From Hypomesus transpacificus (Eukaryota; Chordata; Actinopteri; Osmeriformes; Osmeridae): DNA of 64,000 nt. Below are positions 55,101 to 64,000 of the stretch, piece by piece. Where the stretch lies: contig NC_061062.1 of assembly GCF_021917145.1 (NCBI RefSeq), forward strand, positions 2,309,367-2,373,366, written 5' to 3'. Numbering within the stretch: position 1 is the first letter of the stretch; the number at the start of each line of letters is the position of its first letter. Below the pieces are notes generated by a model that did not search any database, had not been told where the DNA came from, and saw only the letters and a program-made list of their open reading frames with translations. The position numbers were made by a program, and so were the translations under genes.

Positions 55101-55652
55101 GAATTTTGCGTGGCATATCCACGGCGTAGATCTGCAGAGGAATGTTGGTTTGGTACCGAAGTCGTTGTTTTCCCTGTCTTTGCTACGGTACACATACTGA
55201 GTCTCATCACCGCTGAAGAAATGACATCTGACATCAGCACATGCTGTTTTAAATGCCACGTCCTTCATGTGCTTGCTTGATATCTTTTCCTCTCTCCTTT
55301 ATAGATCTGAGAGAGAAGTGACCTTTTAATGTTCAGCTTATTAGAAAGCATAGCTGGGAAAAGTGTATCCATCCACAGCAGCCCGCGAAATCAATCCGTC
55401 CCAAAGGTTAACAGCCACATGCTTTCATATAATGACACAGGCCTAAACTTAAAGTAAACAGACCATGAAAATATCGGCGTTGACGTGTCATGAAGCTGAT
55501 CCTTTCAGTGGACTGTATCTGTGACGATTGCGTTTTTCTCTTCTTCCAGGAAACCATTACGGAAGGAGGAGAACGGGATGAGTCAAGGGGAGTACGCCAT
55601 GAGCATACGCAACACCAAGACGACCCTGGGCCCCAACAACACCGTGGTGTAA
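47389..55652 (+). CDS. prima1: Proline-rich membrane anchor 1 (acetylcholinesterase anchor)
   Basis: Type I membrane protein that anchors tetrameric acetylcholinesterase at neuronal membranes. Exons: 47389-47481, 48393-48534, 51593-51725, 55550-55652; 156 residues, complete (human 153). Exon 1 encodes the signal peptide (MLVQHLLPFTLSLWPLLVGH). Exon 2 has a Cys cluster (GHHCQLACQCR) and the polyproline attachment domain FPPPPPPPPPPR that binds the AChE tail. Exon 3 has the membrane segment (VLLGTVGFASGVLLLSAVII) followed by CYKAIKR. Exon 4 ends in GPNNTVV, close to human NNAVV. Exon 1 is a short inference chosen by phase, hydrophobicity and the donor CCAG|GTAAGT. The other three are clear matches. 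Introns 2 and 3 are about 3.1 and 3.8 kb. Confidence 0.93.
51160..51592 (+). repeat. Pyrimidine-rich CT array before prima1 exon 3
   Basis: Over 400 bp of TCTCTCTC with a repeated TCTGTCTCTATCTGGTCTCT motif. It runs straight into the exon 3 acceptor at 51592, so it supplies the polypyrimidine tract. The serine/leucine-rich open frames through it are not genes. Confidence 0.9.
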
Positions 55653-56796
55653 ACAGCCTGCTGGAGCAGAGAGTAGGGGACATCGCATGAGACCGCCTGC
55701 ACCCCTAAATGGTCCTGCAAACAGTTCTCTCTCTGTCTGGCCCGACCAGGGGTCAACCCATCACTTGTTTCCTTCTCCTGGCCTGGAGAACGTCCGCGGA
55801 GGAGGAGTCGTAAAACCGAAGAGACAATAAATAGATTGATAGATCTATAAGTAGAGTTGAAGGATCTGCAAACTCCACATGACCTGAGGTACTGGACATC
55901 CTGTTCTTAGGGAGGAAGTGGTGTTCGGGGGGTGGGGATGGGGAAGGGGGGGGAGGCAGGAAGAGCAGTGTGCAGGTCTGTTCATCTCCTGAGCTCCTAG
56001 AACAGTGTCTATTCAGCAACTGGAGACGTGAGAGAAGCAGATTACATAAGTGCATGCAGTTATTATGGAGAATGCAACGTCATTTAAGAAAAATATTCCT
56101 CAATGTCCATCTGTCATGTTTTTATGTCGGCCCTGGCTTTGGTTGGGCATGGGATGGCTGATGGCTTTTCATCTGACTATGCAATTCAAAGTCCAGGTTA
56201 TACCACTAATTGACTCAAAGGCATAGACATACAGTCCACAGATTCCTTGCCCCATTCCGTTCTAGCTACTAGAACCAACAGCAGAAGACTGACATGTCAC
56301 CTGACATTTGTCATCCTTGTCCATTTACTCGTCTATTTATTTATTTATTTATTGAAAATTTCGATTTTGTGGGGCACATGTTGACTACTACTTTTACATG
56401 ATTCAATGGGTTCAGTTTGTTATTGTCAAGTGTCCGCCTCTTAAGTGGATTATTTATGAATCCTGTATTTCATTTGTGAAACGCGATGCTTCAGTCAGTT
56501 CTCTGTCAGCTTGTGAAACGCTGGGCCAGGAGTCGTGCAAAATGTTGAGTTGAAAAGAGCGGGAACATTAATCGTCTGTCTCGTACTCTCTCCGTTCCTC
56601 TGCAAATTCAGCCACAAAGTCGGGTGTCTGGAAGGATGTTTGCGAACGTGCGTTTTCCAGTCGTCATTTCAGTACAGTACAGTGTAGCTTCTTTTTCCCT
56701 CAGAACTTTGATCTCAGCGGAACGCCACCTGGAAGTCAGATCAACACGATCTTCCACTTTGTCAGTCTCAGGGGAGAGGGACCGCAGCAGGACGCT

Positions 56797-57106
56797 CATA
56801 CCGTGTCCTCAATGGATGCGACGCAAGCGACGGGACGCGAGCGACGCGACTAAAAGCAGTTCGATTGCCTTGTTTTCTGTTGGTATGCCCTAACTGGACG
56901 CGATGCGGCTTGATGCTGCGCTTTTTGTCGAACCCCATGTTTCTATTTATTTTCAGTCGCTCGCGTTGAAAGCTCGGTTGCACACAAAGTCATAGTAACG
57001 TGGTTAATGTACAAGATGTAACAAAAGTGAATTTGACGGATTCAGAGTGGATAGAGAGCGTCCGATGTAAGCGACAGTCGTACGCTCGCATCCAGTTAGG
57101 ACACGG
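56797..57106. mobile_element. MITE-like element with inverted ends, in likely prima1 3' UTR
   Basis: Left end ACCGTGTCCTCAATGGATGC and right end complement ACCGTGTCCTAACTGGATGC are inverted repeats. CpG-rich subterminal GCGACGCGAGCG motifs are typical of some fish foldback elements. A third internal copy of the terminus (GCCCTAACTGGACGCGATGC) near 56885 suggests a nested or rearranged copy. Confidence 0.65.
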
Positions 57107-57401
57107 TGCCAGGCTCTGATGTCGTTTCAGAGTCGTAATTTGGCCCCCGTCCACCCCCACCGCGTCCACTCCAGCCAGGGGAGAGCCCATCGCTATAGAA
57201 ACAAGGCACATGAGCCGAAAACAGACGGTCTGATTGGTGGAGGGAGTGAGGCTTAAGCTGAGATCAGGTTGCAGAGGAGACGGTCATCACAGGGATGTTC
57301 CCTGCAGCCAAAAGCACCTTCTACCACCCTGGGATTCAACACAACAGAGTGGATTTGAAAACATCGCTCAGTATACTGCTTCTTGCTGACATGATATACG
57401 C

Positions 57402-57442
57402 TGTGTGTGTGTTTGTGTGTGTTTGTGTGTGTGTGTGTGTTG
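57402..57442 (+). repeat. (GT)n microsatellite
   Basis: Short GT run interrupted by TTT. Confidence 0.85.
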
Positions 57443-57891
57443 TACATGTGCTGGATGGCTGGGTAAAGCTATGTTAGTCTACCTGGATCTGAGTTCTGGA
57501 AACGAACATGAACTTTGCGTTGAGTAATGCTCACCGGTGTAACCCTTTAGGAGCATACCTTAGTCTGTGCCCATAAGATACATCACATCTAGAATGCGAC
57601 GGGGACTGATCATGGATGCATGAATGTAAATATTGATATTTGAAAATATCTGCCTTCTGGACTGTTAAATTACATGCAGTGTATCAGACAATATGTTTAT
57701 ACATAGTAGAATGAAACAATGTGCTACCATTTAAGAGTTAATGTCGTCATGTTCATCGAGCAAGCCATTCATGTATATTCAGCAAATATCAGTCATTGCA
57801 CAATTTATGCATTATATACCAAAATGATACGAATTTAGCGTGTGTCCAAATGTGCATAAGCGAATACATTTTGCTGACTTTTTCATTTGTA

Positions 57892-57897
57892 AATAAA
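57892..57897 (+). terminator. Candidate prima1 polyadenylation signal
   Basis: AATAAA followed within 40 bp by a GT-rich stretch (GATGTGGTGAGTGCTGTGG). It would give a 3' UTR of about 2.2 kb. Confidence 0.5.
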
Positions 57898-58010
57898 AGT
57901 GTACAGGAAGATATGATGTGGTGAGTGCTGTGGTCTGAGGGTGTGATCCAGTGTAACGCTGTTCCTGATCAGAAGACTGCTGGTGTGGGTTCATCCTGAT
58001 CAGAAGACTG

Positions 58011-58135
58011 CGGGGGTGGTGGTGGTGGTGGTGGGGGGGGTGATGGTGGGGGGGGTGGGGGGGGTGATGGGGGGTGGGTGGGGTTGTGGTGGTGGTGGTG
58101 GGGGGGGTGGTGGTGGGGGGGGGTGGGGGGGTGTC
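58011..58135 (+). repeat. G-rich GGT/GGGG array
   Basis: Nearly cytosine-free on the plus strand, with at least eight runs of four or more G. Strong G-quadruplex potential; also a likely sequencing trouble spot. Confidence 0.85.
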
Positions 58136-58773
58136 CGAGGTGAAGCTCCAGCCATGTCAAGAGAACATGAGAAGCGCACCAGTGAGGGAGGAGGATGAAC
58201 CGCTGCGTGAACGAGGAGTCGCAGTAGTGGTTTGCCTTCCCTGCTTTAGAGACGGCCCACTTGACGGTGATGCCGAGGGACACGCTGAGCCTCGTCTAGC
58301 CCCGGCACTGGAGAGAGCGCAGGGGAGGAGAGGATGTGGCAGGCCCGAGCAGGGAGCCTGAGTAGGGAGCCGGAGCAAGGAGCTGGAGCAGGGAGCCTGA
58401 GTAGGGAGCCTCCCCATCTCAGGCTTTGTGTCTGTGCGCCTCTCAGAGATCCAAGGGAAAGCACACCAGTCATGTCATAGGTACCTTGCTGCTCCAAATT
58501 CAACAGAACGTTTCCAGATGAGTGGAAATCTTTGGCTGTCTCTGACTGAGGACTGCCTCCATTAGTGTCCCCTTCTGTTAATCAGGGATATGCTGGTGTG
58601 TGTGTGTGTGAGGGAGGGAGAGAGTGTGCACATCTCAGAGCTGACCTTCACAATCTTTAAGGGCCCACTCACACCCTCTCTGCCTGAGAGGGCTTTTGGT
58701 CAGCATTAATTACCCCTGTGTCTCCAGCCACCTGCTCATCAGCTCAGCTCTGCTGGATGGTCCTCCACGAGTC

Positions 58774-59068
58774 AGGCAGGGAGACAGGCAGGGAGGCTGG
58801 GAGACAGGCAGGGAGGCTGGGAGACAGGCAGGGAGGCTGGGAGACAGGCAGGGAGGCTGGGAGACAGGCTGGGAGACACGTAGGCAGGCTAACAGGCAGG
58901 CTGACAGACAGGCAGACAGGCATACAAACATACATGCAGACAGACAGAAAGGCATACAGAGAGACAGACAGGCACACAGAGACAGACAGGCATACAGAGA
59001 GACAGACAGGCATACAGAAAGACAGACAGAGAGACAGACAGGCATACAGAAAGACAGGCAGGCAGGCT
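58774..59068 (+). repeat. GACAGGCAGGGAGGCTGG and GACAGGCATACAGA arrays
   Basis: Two adjoining low-complexity arrays: five 18-bp GACAGGCAGGGAGGCTGG units, then degenerate GACA/GGCATACAGA units. Open frames through it are artefacts. Confidence 0.9.
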
Positions 59069-59214
59069 GACAGGGCGGGGAGACTGGATACCTGTGGGAC
59101 TCTGATTACATAAGCAGCTGCTAATGAGAGAGGTTCTCTTAAAAGGGCTGTGAGTTCAAACGATCACGACAGTGGCGCTGGCTGACAGATGCAGCCCCTG
59201 CGCTTGGGGACTTA

Positions 59215-59390
59215 ATCACACACACACACACACACACACACAATCACACAAGTGACACCTACAAACACACACACACGCTCACAGATTCACAGTTTCACCA
59301 TGACAAACAGCCTTTGTCTACGTGTTTCTGTGTGTGTGTTTCTGTGTGTGTGTTTCGGTGTGTGTGTTTCTGTGTGTGTGTGTGTGACAC
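59215..59390 (+). repeat. (CA)n and (GT)n runs facing each other
   Basis: A CA run at 59217-59243 and a GT run at 59327-59388; the two could pair as a hairpin. Confidence 0.85.
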
Positions 59391-59742
59391 ACGGTGTGGT
59401 ATCATTAGACAGCACTCAAAGCTGATGACTCACATGACAAACGCTTCTTACAGAGACTCCTCTTCCACCGAGCAGGCGGAGAGAAGCCACGGAACATCAG
59501 CATGATCTGATCTAACCTCCCCTGCCTCTACCGCCGAAAGCTTCCCAGAAGCAAATCCATTACCAGCTGCAACTATTACTTCTCAGTTCCCAAGCTTGAA
59601 AATAAAACGATTTCAGCGCTGTGAAGGAAAAGCATAAATGAAACTGTGGTTTTGCAGTGATTTATCCCGTCCTCCTCAGACAAGTGTTTGCATGTAACAA
59701 GGTTAGATCGGAAAACAATGCTTAATCACAACAAACCGCATT

Positions 59743-59943
59743 ACATTTACATTTACATTTAGTCATTTAGCAGACGCTCTTATCCAGAGCGACTTACAGT
59801 AAGTACAGGGACATTCTCCCCGAGGCAAGTAGGGTGAAGTGCCTTGCCCAAGGACACAACGTCATGTGCACCGAACGGGAATCGAACTGGCAACCTTCAG
59901 ATTATTAACCCAACTCCCTCACCGCTCAGCCACCTGACTCCCA
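59743..59943 (-). mobile_element. tRNA-derived V-type SINE, minus
   Basis: Reverse full-length copy: TTACATTTAGTCATTTAGCA tail, GTGCCTTGCCCAAGGACAC centre, CCGCTCAGCCACCTGACTCC head. It begins with a (TTACAT)n tail. Confidence 0.88.
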
Positions 59944-60280
59944 CCTGATTACGGCTTCAGGGTAATCGTGTTTGACTGATTGGGAGGCTGAGAAGGGCAG
60001 TCCTGGCTGACTCGGGATCCTCCACTGGCTGGCTACGCCTGATCGAGTTACATGGCTGCCTCTGATCGATCCCGCCTCTGATGGCGAGAGGCAGCCTGGC
60101 TCAGCATGTACAGGTCACAGTTCCTGTGTTCCTGGAGGACAGAGGTGATGCTCCGAACATAAGACCTGGATTGTGTCTCTACTCACACCCAAGACCCATG
60201 TTACACCGCCCACGTCCAGGGGGAATGGAAGCTTGTTCACAACACGACCAATACACACACACACAGTAGACACACTTCTA

Positions 60281-60380
60281 NNNNNNNNNNNNNNNNNNNN
60301 NNNNNNNNNNNNNNNNNNNNNNNNNNNNNNNNNNNNNNNNNNNNNNNNNNNNNNNNNNNNNNNNNNNNNNNNNNNNNNNN
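60281..60380. other. Assembly gap, 100 N
   Basis: Exactly 100 Ns, a conventional size for a gap of unknown length. Confidence 0.99.
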
Positions 60381-60479
60381 TGGTGGTGAGGTATTGTTTA
60401 GAGTGATGGCGTTAACGCCAGGTGTTAGAGATGAGCTTACCTTAGTGAACGTGTGTGTGTGTGTGTCTCTCTCTCTCAG

Positions 60480-62248
60480 TGCCCAGGCTGGCGGTGGTGA
60501 AGGAGATGGTGCGCAGGCTGCAGGAGCTGAGGCACACAGAGCAGGTGCAGCGGGCCTATGCCCTCAACTGCGGCGAGGGCGCCACCGTCAGCTACGAGCT
60601 GCAGCTCCGCGTGCTGCGGGAGTTTGGCCTGTCGGACGGAGCCACAGAGCTGCTGCAGGTGGGCGCAGGGGCGGGTTGCGGGGCGGGGCGCGGGGCGAGG
60701 TGCAGCATGGATCATGATGAGAACTGTCCTCAGTGTTTGTGAGAGAGACGTGGTGTTTATTTGTGTTTCCGTCCTCAGAACCCCTACAAGTTCTTCCCAG
60801 AAGAGCGATTCGGTGATGAGAGCCCGGGGCCAGCTCTGCACCAGTTGGGCCGTTGCCGGGTCAACAGTAGCCCGGCGATGGACAGCATGTTCACAGACCT
60901 GGAAGGGCTGTCAGGATTCCACCCTCCCTTTCCTCCCCCTCCTCCCCCCTACCACCCCCCTGCCACCCTCAGCCACGCTCAGCTGAAGGGGGCCTGGAGG
61001 CCGCGGGTTCCCATGCCAACCCCGACCCGCTCCTTCTCCTACCCCTGCAGCCACACCCTGCTCCAGCGCCACGCGCCCAGCCAGCAGAGCAGCCCTGACT
61101 ACCCCTCCTCATCCAGACCCCCTCCGCCCCCTCCGCCCGACTGCACCAACCAGGCCATGGGCCGGGCCCTGCTCGCAGACCAGCAGGTGAGGGATCATCC
61201 TGCAGGAATCTGGGGTCTTTTATGTTTTCCTTTTAATCCTGTAGGTCAGGGGTCTCCGACCTTGTTCCTGGAGAGCTTCCTTCATGTAGATTTGAGCTCT
61301 GAACGAACCCGGTTTAACAGGGTTAGAAAGCGCGTTATTAGAATCAGGTGTGCTGGATTAGGTTTGGAGCAAAAACTTCCAGGAAGGGTAGCTCTCCAGG
61401 AGCAGGGCTGGAGACCCTGGCTGTAGTTCAGAGCTGGGTTTAGTGTTCTGGATCTGGATCAACCTGTGTCTGTGTTTGTGTCTGTGTCTGTGTGGGGGTA
61501 GATGAGCGTGGAGCCTGTGATGAGAGAGTTCATGCCGGACATCGCCCGGGGGGTTTCGGTCCTGACCCTCAGGGAGCAGCACAAGGCCGAGAGGGTGAAC
61601 GGGGAGGATTCCACCCCCACGGCCCCCCACCCACCCCTGGAGGGGCAGTGCCCCTCATCCCGCCACAGGGACATCCACGGCCCCTCCTGTAAGAGACACG
61701 CCCCGGACCCCAAACTAGAGGCCCAGGGCGACTACCCCGACCACTACGACTTCTCCTGTGGACCCCCCACCCCCGGCCTCCCCCCACCCTACTACGCCGG
61801 GCCCGACCTCTACAGCCACAGCTGCAACCCCTCCAGCCCCCTCCCACCCTCCTACCTGTCTGACGGCCAGCCCCACGCCCAGGGACGGCCAGCCCCCGAC
61901 CCCCTGAGGCTGGACCTGCTGGGGCTGCCCCCCCCGCCGCAGGAGGAGGCCCAGGCTAACCCTCCAGGGACCCTCCCCGGGGGGGGACACACGCCCAGGG
62001 GACGAGCCAACGAGACGGACCTGACCCGCGGGCTGGGGCACTTTCGGAGCTCCCCCAGTGGGAACCTGGAGGGGTATGAAGACAGGCCCTCCTCCCACAG
62101 GGAAGCCCCAGAGGAGAGGCTGGTGGCTGGGGACACGTCAGGAGCAGGGCCCCTGCAGCCCCAGGGCGACAGTGTCAGTGAGGAGGCTGGCAGAGACCGC
62201 CGGGCACCCAGCAAGCCTGAGTACCCTTACAAAAAGTCGGCACTTTAA
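60480..62248 (+). CDS. btbd7: BTB/POZ domain-containing protein 7, C-terminal exons only
   Basis: Three last coding exons: 60480-60658, 60779-61186, 61502-62248, about 444 residues of a protein of about 1130 in human. BTBD7 regulates epithelial branching and cell adhesion. Nearly identical blocks to human BTBD7: MVRRLQELRHTEQVQRAYAL, NCGEGATVSYE, FFPEERFGDES, GRCRVNSSPAMDSMFTDLEG, PPPPPPYHPPAT and the terminus PSKPEYPYKKSAL. The BTB and BACK domains are absent; their exons should lie to the left but are not between prima1 and the gap. The 5' exon begins in phase after one base (G|TG CCC). A MITE lies in the last intron. Confidence 0.95.
61246..61420. mobile_element. MITE in btbd7 last intron
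   Basis: Inverted ends of about 35 bp: CAGGGGTCTCCGACCTTGTT at left, complement CCAGGGTCTCCAGCCCTGCT at right. It shares the internal word AATCAGGTGTG with the element at 31472-31681, so the two are related families. Confidence 0.75.
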
Positions 62249-62602
62249 CCCCGGCATGGACCATGTGGGCTGAGTTATGAAAAGGGAACAGTGATGGGGG
62301 AAAGATGACCCCTCTAATATCCACTGCAGAGCACTCATTAGTGTGACGTGTGAGAGGGTCTGAATGTGGAGAGACAAAGAGAAGAGACAGAGTGAAGGGA
62401 TTGCAGGCAATTGGCTATTTATATGCTGTGAGTGTGTGTGTGTGTGTGTGTGTGTCAGTACTCTATATATCCTGGTCACAGTAGCTGGAGGTCTGTAGGT
62501 TAGTGAAGGAACAATGGCTGTAGTGTTGCTTCTGCCTGTGTGTTTGGTTTTATACAGCTGAATCTGGCCTCAGTCATGCAGGCTGGGAATGATAAATCAT
62601 GG

Positions 62603-62878
62603 ACATGTCTGTGTTCCTGTCCCTGCTCCATGTCTGTGTTCCTGTCCCTGCTCCATGTCTGTGTTCCTGTCCCTGCTCCATGTCTGTGTTCCTGTCCCTG
62701 CTCCATGTCTGTGTTCCTGTCCCTGCTCCATGTCTGTGTTCCTGTCCCTGCTCCATGTCTGTGTTCCTGTCCCTGCTCCATGTCTGTGTTCCTGTCCCTG
62801 CTCCATGTCTGTGTCCTGTCCCTGCTCCATGTCTGTGTTCCTGTCCCTGCTCCATGTCTGTGTTCCTGTCCCTGCTCC
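62603..62878 (+). repeat. 25-bp minisatellite in probable btbd7 3' UTR
   Basis: About 11 copies of a unit read as TGTCTGTGTTCCTGTCCCTG then CTCCA. One copy lacks a single base (TGTGTCCTG), which shifts the spurious open frames. Confidence 0.95.
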
Positions 62879-63814
62879 CGGCCCTCTCCTGTTCTGACCC
62901 ACTAAACTGGAGCAGCGATAAGAAGCAAAACCCAGAATGGCCGGGCAGGAAGTGGTTGAAACAGGAAGTAGGTCAGTTGAGGTCATTGTTGTTCTATGGA
63001 TGCTGCTGTTGTCTTTGGAGTCATTGTGTTCAGCCCCAACCAGGTGCCTTTACAGAGGTGAGAGGAGAGGAAAGGGGAGGGGGGGTGGTAGGTGGGGGCT
63101 GGGGTAAGTGAGCAGTAGGGGTATACAACCGAGGTACAAGGGGCAACACTGCCGACAGTGCTGCGATTGAGCTCACTAGGGGGTGTTAATAATTTAAGGG
63201 AACAGGTGTGTGAGAGGTATGTCCTAGGTATGTGGTTTTGTACGAACAGGAAACGTTACCATTTTAGTACTGTACTCTCAGTATCCCAGCGTGCTCAGGT
63301 CTTGCGATGGCAAACTGGCTCTGAGGAGGTTGCCCAGACACTGAACACGAAGCGCAGTGGATACAAATGCTGGAAACCTCCGTGGTATTTAAAGCCTTAA
63401 ATCAACCATGAAGTCATCAGCGTTTTTTAACCTAAACTTCCTCTCACTCCTGTGACTCACGCCTCTCATTTACGTAGCTCTGGACACGGTCTCAAAGTAT
63501 GTTTGGGCCCCATGTTTTTGGCCTCTACCACACCACCCTTTGGCAGACATTGGAACTGCATGGGTCGGTCTGCAGATGTTCTGGAAGGCGGAAGGCGCTG
63601 TACAGTCTGCTCTGTGAGATTATTACACGCGGTGGACAACGTTGCACTACAGGAACAAGCCGTTGTTGTTACATGGTAGAAGTGGCTCCCCTGATTTCAG
63701 AAGTTAATTAGATTAGAGGTTCCAGAACAACTCAATTAATCCTGCAAGCTGAGTGGCCTCTGCCAAATTAGTTTCATCCCTTTAAACATTCTGCGAGTTG
63801 TGTGTATACATTTG

Positions 63815-64000
63815 AGCATCAAATAAAATGTAATTGTACAGCCCTTTTTACAAGCAATGTCACAGAAGGCTTCACATACGCCCATAGAACTGCCCCTCAA
63901 CCAACCCTAAACCCTCAAGGAAGACAAGGAAAAACTCCCAGAAAAAATTGAAGAAATATTTAGGAGCAATTCAGTGAGGGATCCCCTCCTCCAGAGATGT
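63815..64000 (+). mobile_element. Dispersed repeat running off right edge
   Basis: Contains ATTGTACAGCCCTTTTTACA, AAGGAAAAACTCCCAGAAAA and GGGATCCCCTCCTCC, recognisable words of a widespread teleost retroposon-type repeat. The family name is not certain and the end is outside. Confidence 0.5.

Larger units (their letters stand above)
55653..57891 (+). other. Likely prima1 3' UTR
   Basis: From the stop to the AATAAA at 57892. No coding exon. A palindromic element (56797-57106) and a GT run (57402-57442) are embedded. UTR extent is inferred only from the poly(A) signal. Confidence 0.4.
58136..60280. other. Intergenic before assembly gap
   Basis: No exon of btbd7, unc79 or any other gene recognised. 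It holds imperfect GGAGC(A/C)(A/G)GGAGC repeats near 58360, the GACA array, CA/GT runs and a reverse SINE, and ends in the N gap. Confidence 0.5.
62249..64000 (+). other. btbd7 3' UTR and downstream
   Basis: No coding exon seen. It holds a GT run (62425-62460), the 25-bp minisatellite, a G-rich tract near 63080 and a dispersed repeat at the right edge. AATAAA at 63822-63827 may be a poly(A) signal but sits inside the repeat. Confidence 0.4.

Noticed and set aside
58696-59113. Arg/Gln/Asp-rich frames
   Set aside because: GACA-type arrays.
55653-60280. Search for unc79 or upstream btbd7 exons
   Set aside because: None recognised in any frame; likely inside the gap.
62540-63111. Cys/Pro/Val-rich frames (CSCPCSMSVFLS)
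   Set aside because: 25-bp minisatellite translation.

Overview
The window is genomic DNA from a ray-finned (teleost) fish. Genes are split into many short exons with GT-AG introns. Introns and spacers carry fish-type tRNA-derived SINEs with the tail GTCGCTCTGGATAAGAGCG, small palindromic DNA transposons, many minisatellites, and one 100-N assembly gap (60281-60380). I cannot name the species. I found no prokaryotic feature, CRISPR array, retrovirus, LTR element or Polinton.

Ten host protein-coding genes are supported by exon-by-exon reading. In every one, splice phases close without a break. From left to right: ubr1 (minus; 39 exons, 2402-19190, C-terminal part beyond the left edge); atxn3 (plus; 19493-21968, head-to-head with ubr1 across about 300 bp); a serpina10-like serpin (plus; 23788-25412); ddx24 (plus; 26186-30425); otub2 (minus; 30686-32390); a ccdc197-like coiled-coil gene (minus; 32955-35605); asb2 (plus; 37617-40787); fam181a (minus; 41650-42444, one exon); prima1 (plus; 47389-55652); and the last three exons of btbd7 (plus; 60480-62248).

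From memory of the human map, serpina10-ddx24-otub2-ccdc197-asb2-fam181a-prima1-btbd7 is the human 14q32 block in the same relative order and orientation, with unc79 missing between prima1 and btbd7. The N gap lies exactly where unc79 and the first exons of btbd7 should be. ubr1 (human chromosome 15) next to atxn3 is a fish-side or older rearrangement.

Four genes act in the ubiquitin system: UBR1 (N-degron E3 ligase), ATXN3 and OTUB2 (deubiquitinases), and ASB2 (cullin-5 substrate receptor). The others are an extracellular serpin, a nucleolar RNA helicase, a ciliary-type coiled-coil protein, a small conserved FAM181 protein, the acetylcholinesterase membrane anchor and a BTB protein. They look like neighbours by ancestry, not one pathway.

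The most unusual features are: tandem arrays in ubr1 introns that begin within a few bases of 5' splice sites; a His in place of Tyr at the predicted P1 site of the serpin; an otub2 start codon followed directly by a splice donor; two GC-AG introns; a 63-bp array that copies a SINE/host junction four times; a MITE-like element ending 8 bp before a ddx24 acceptor; and the btbd7 gap. I did not find a convincing new biological system here.
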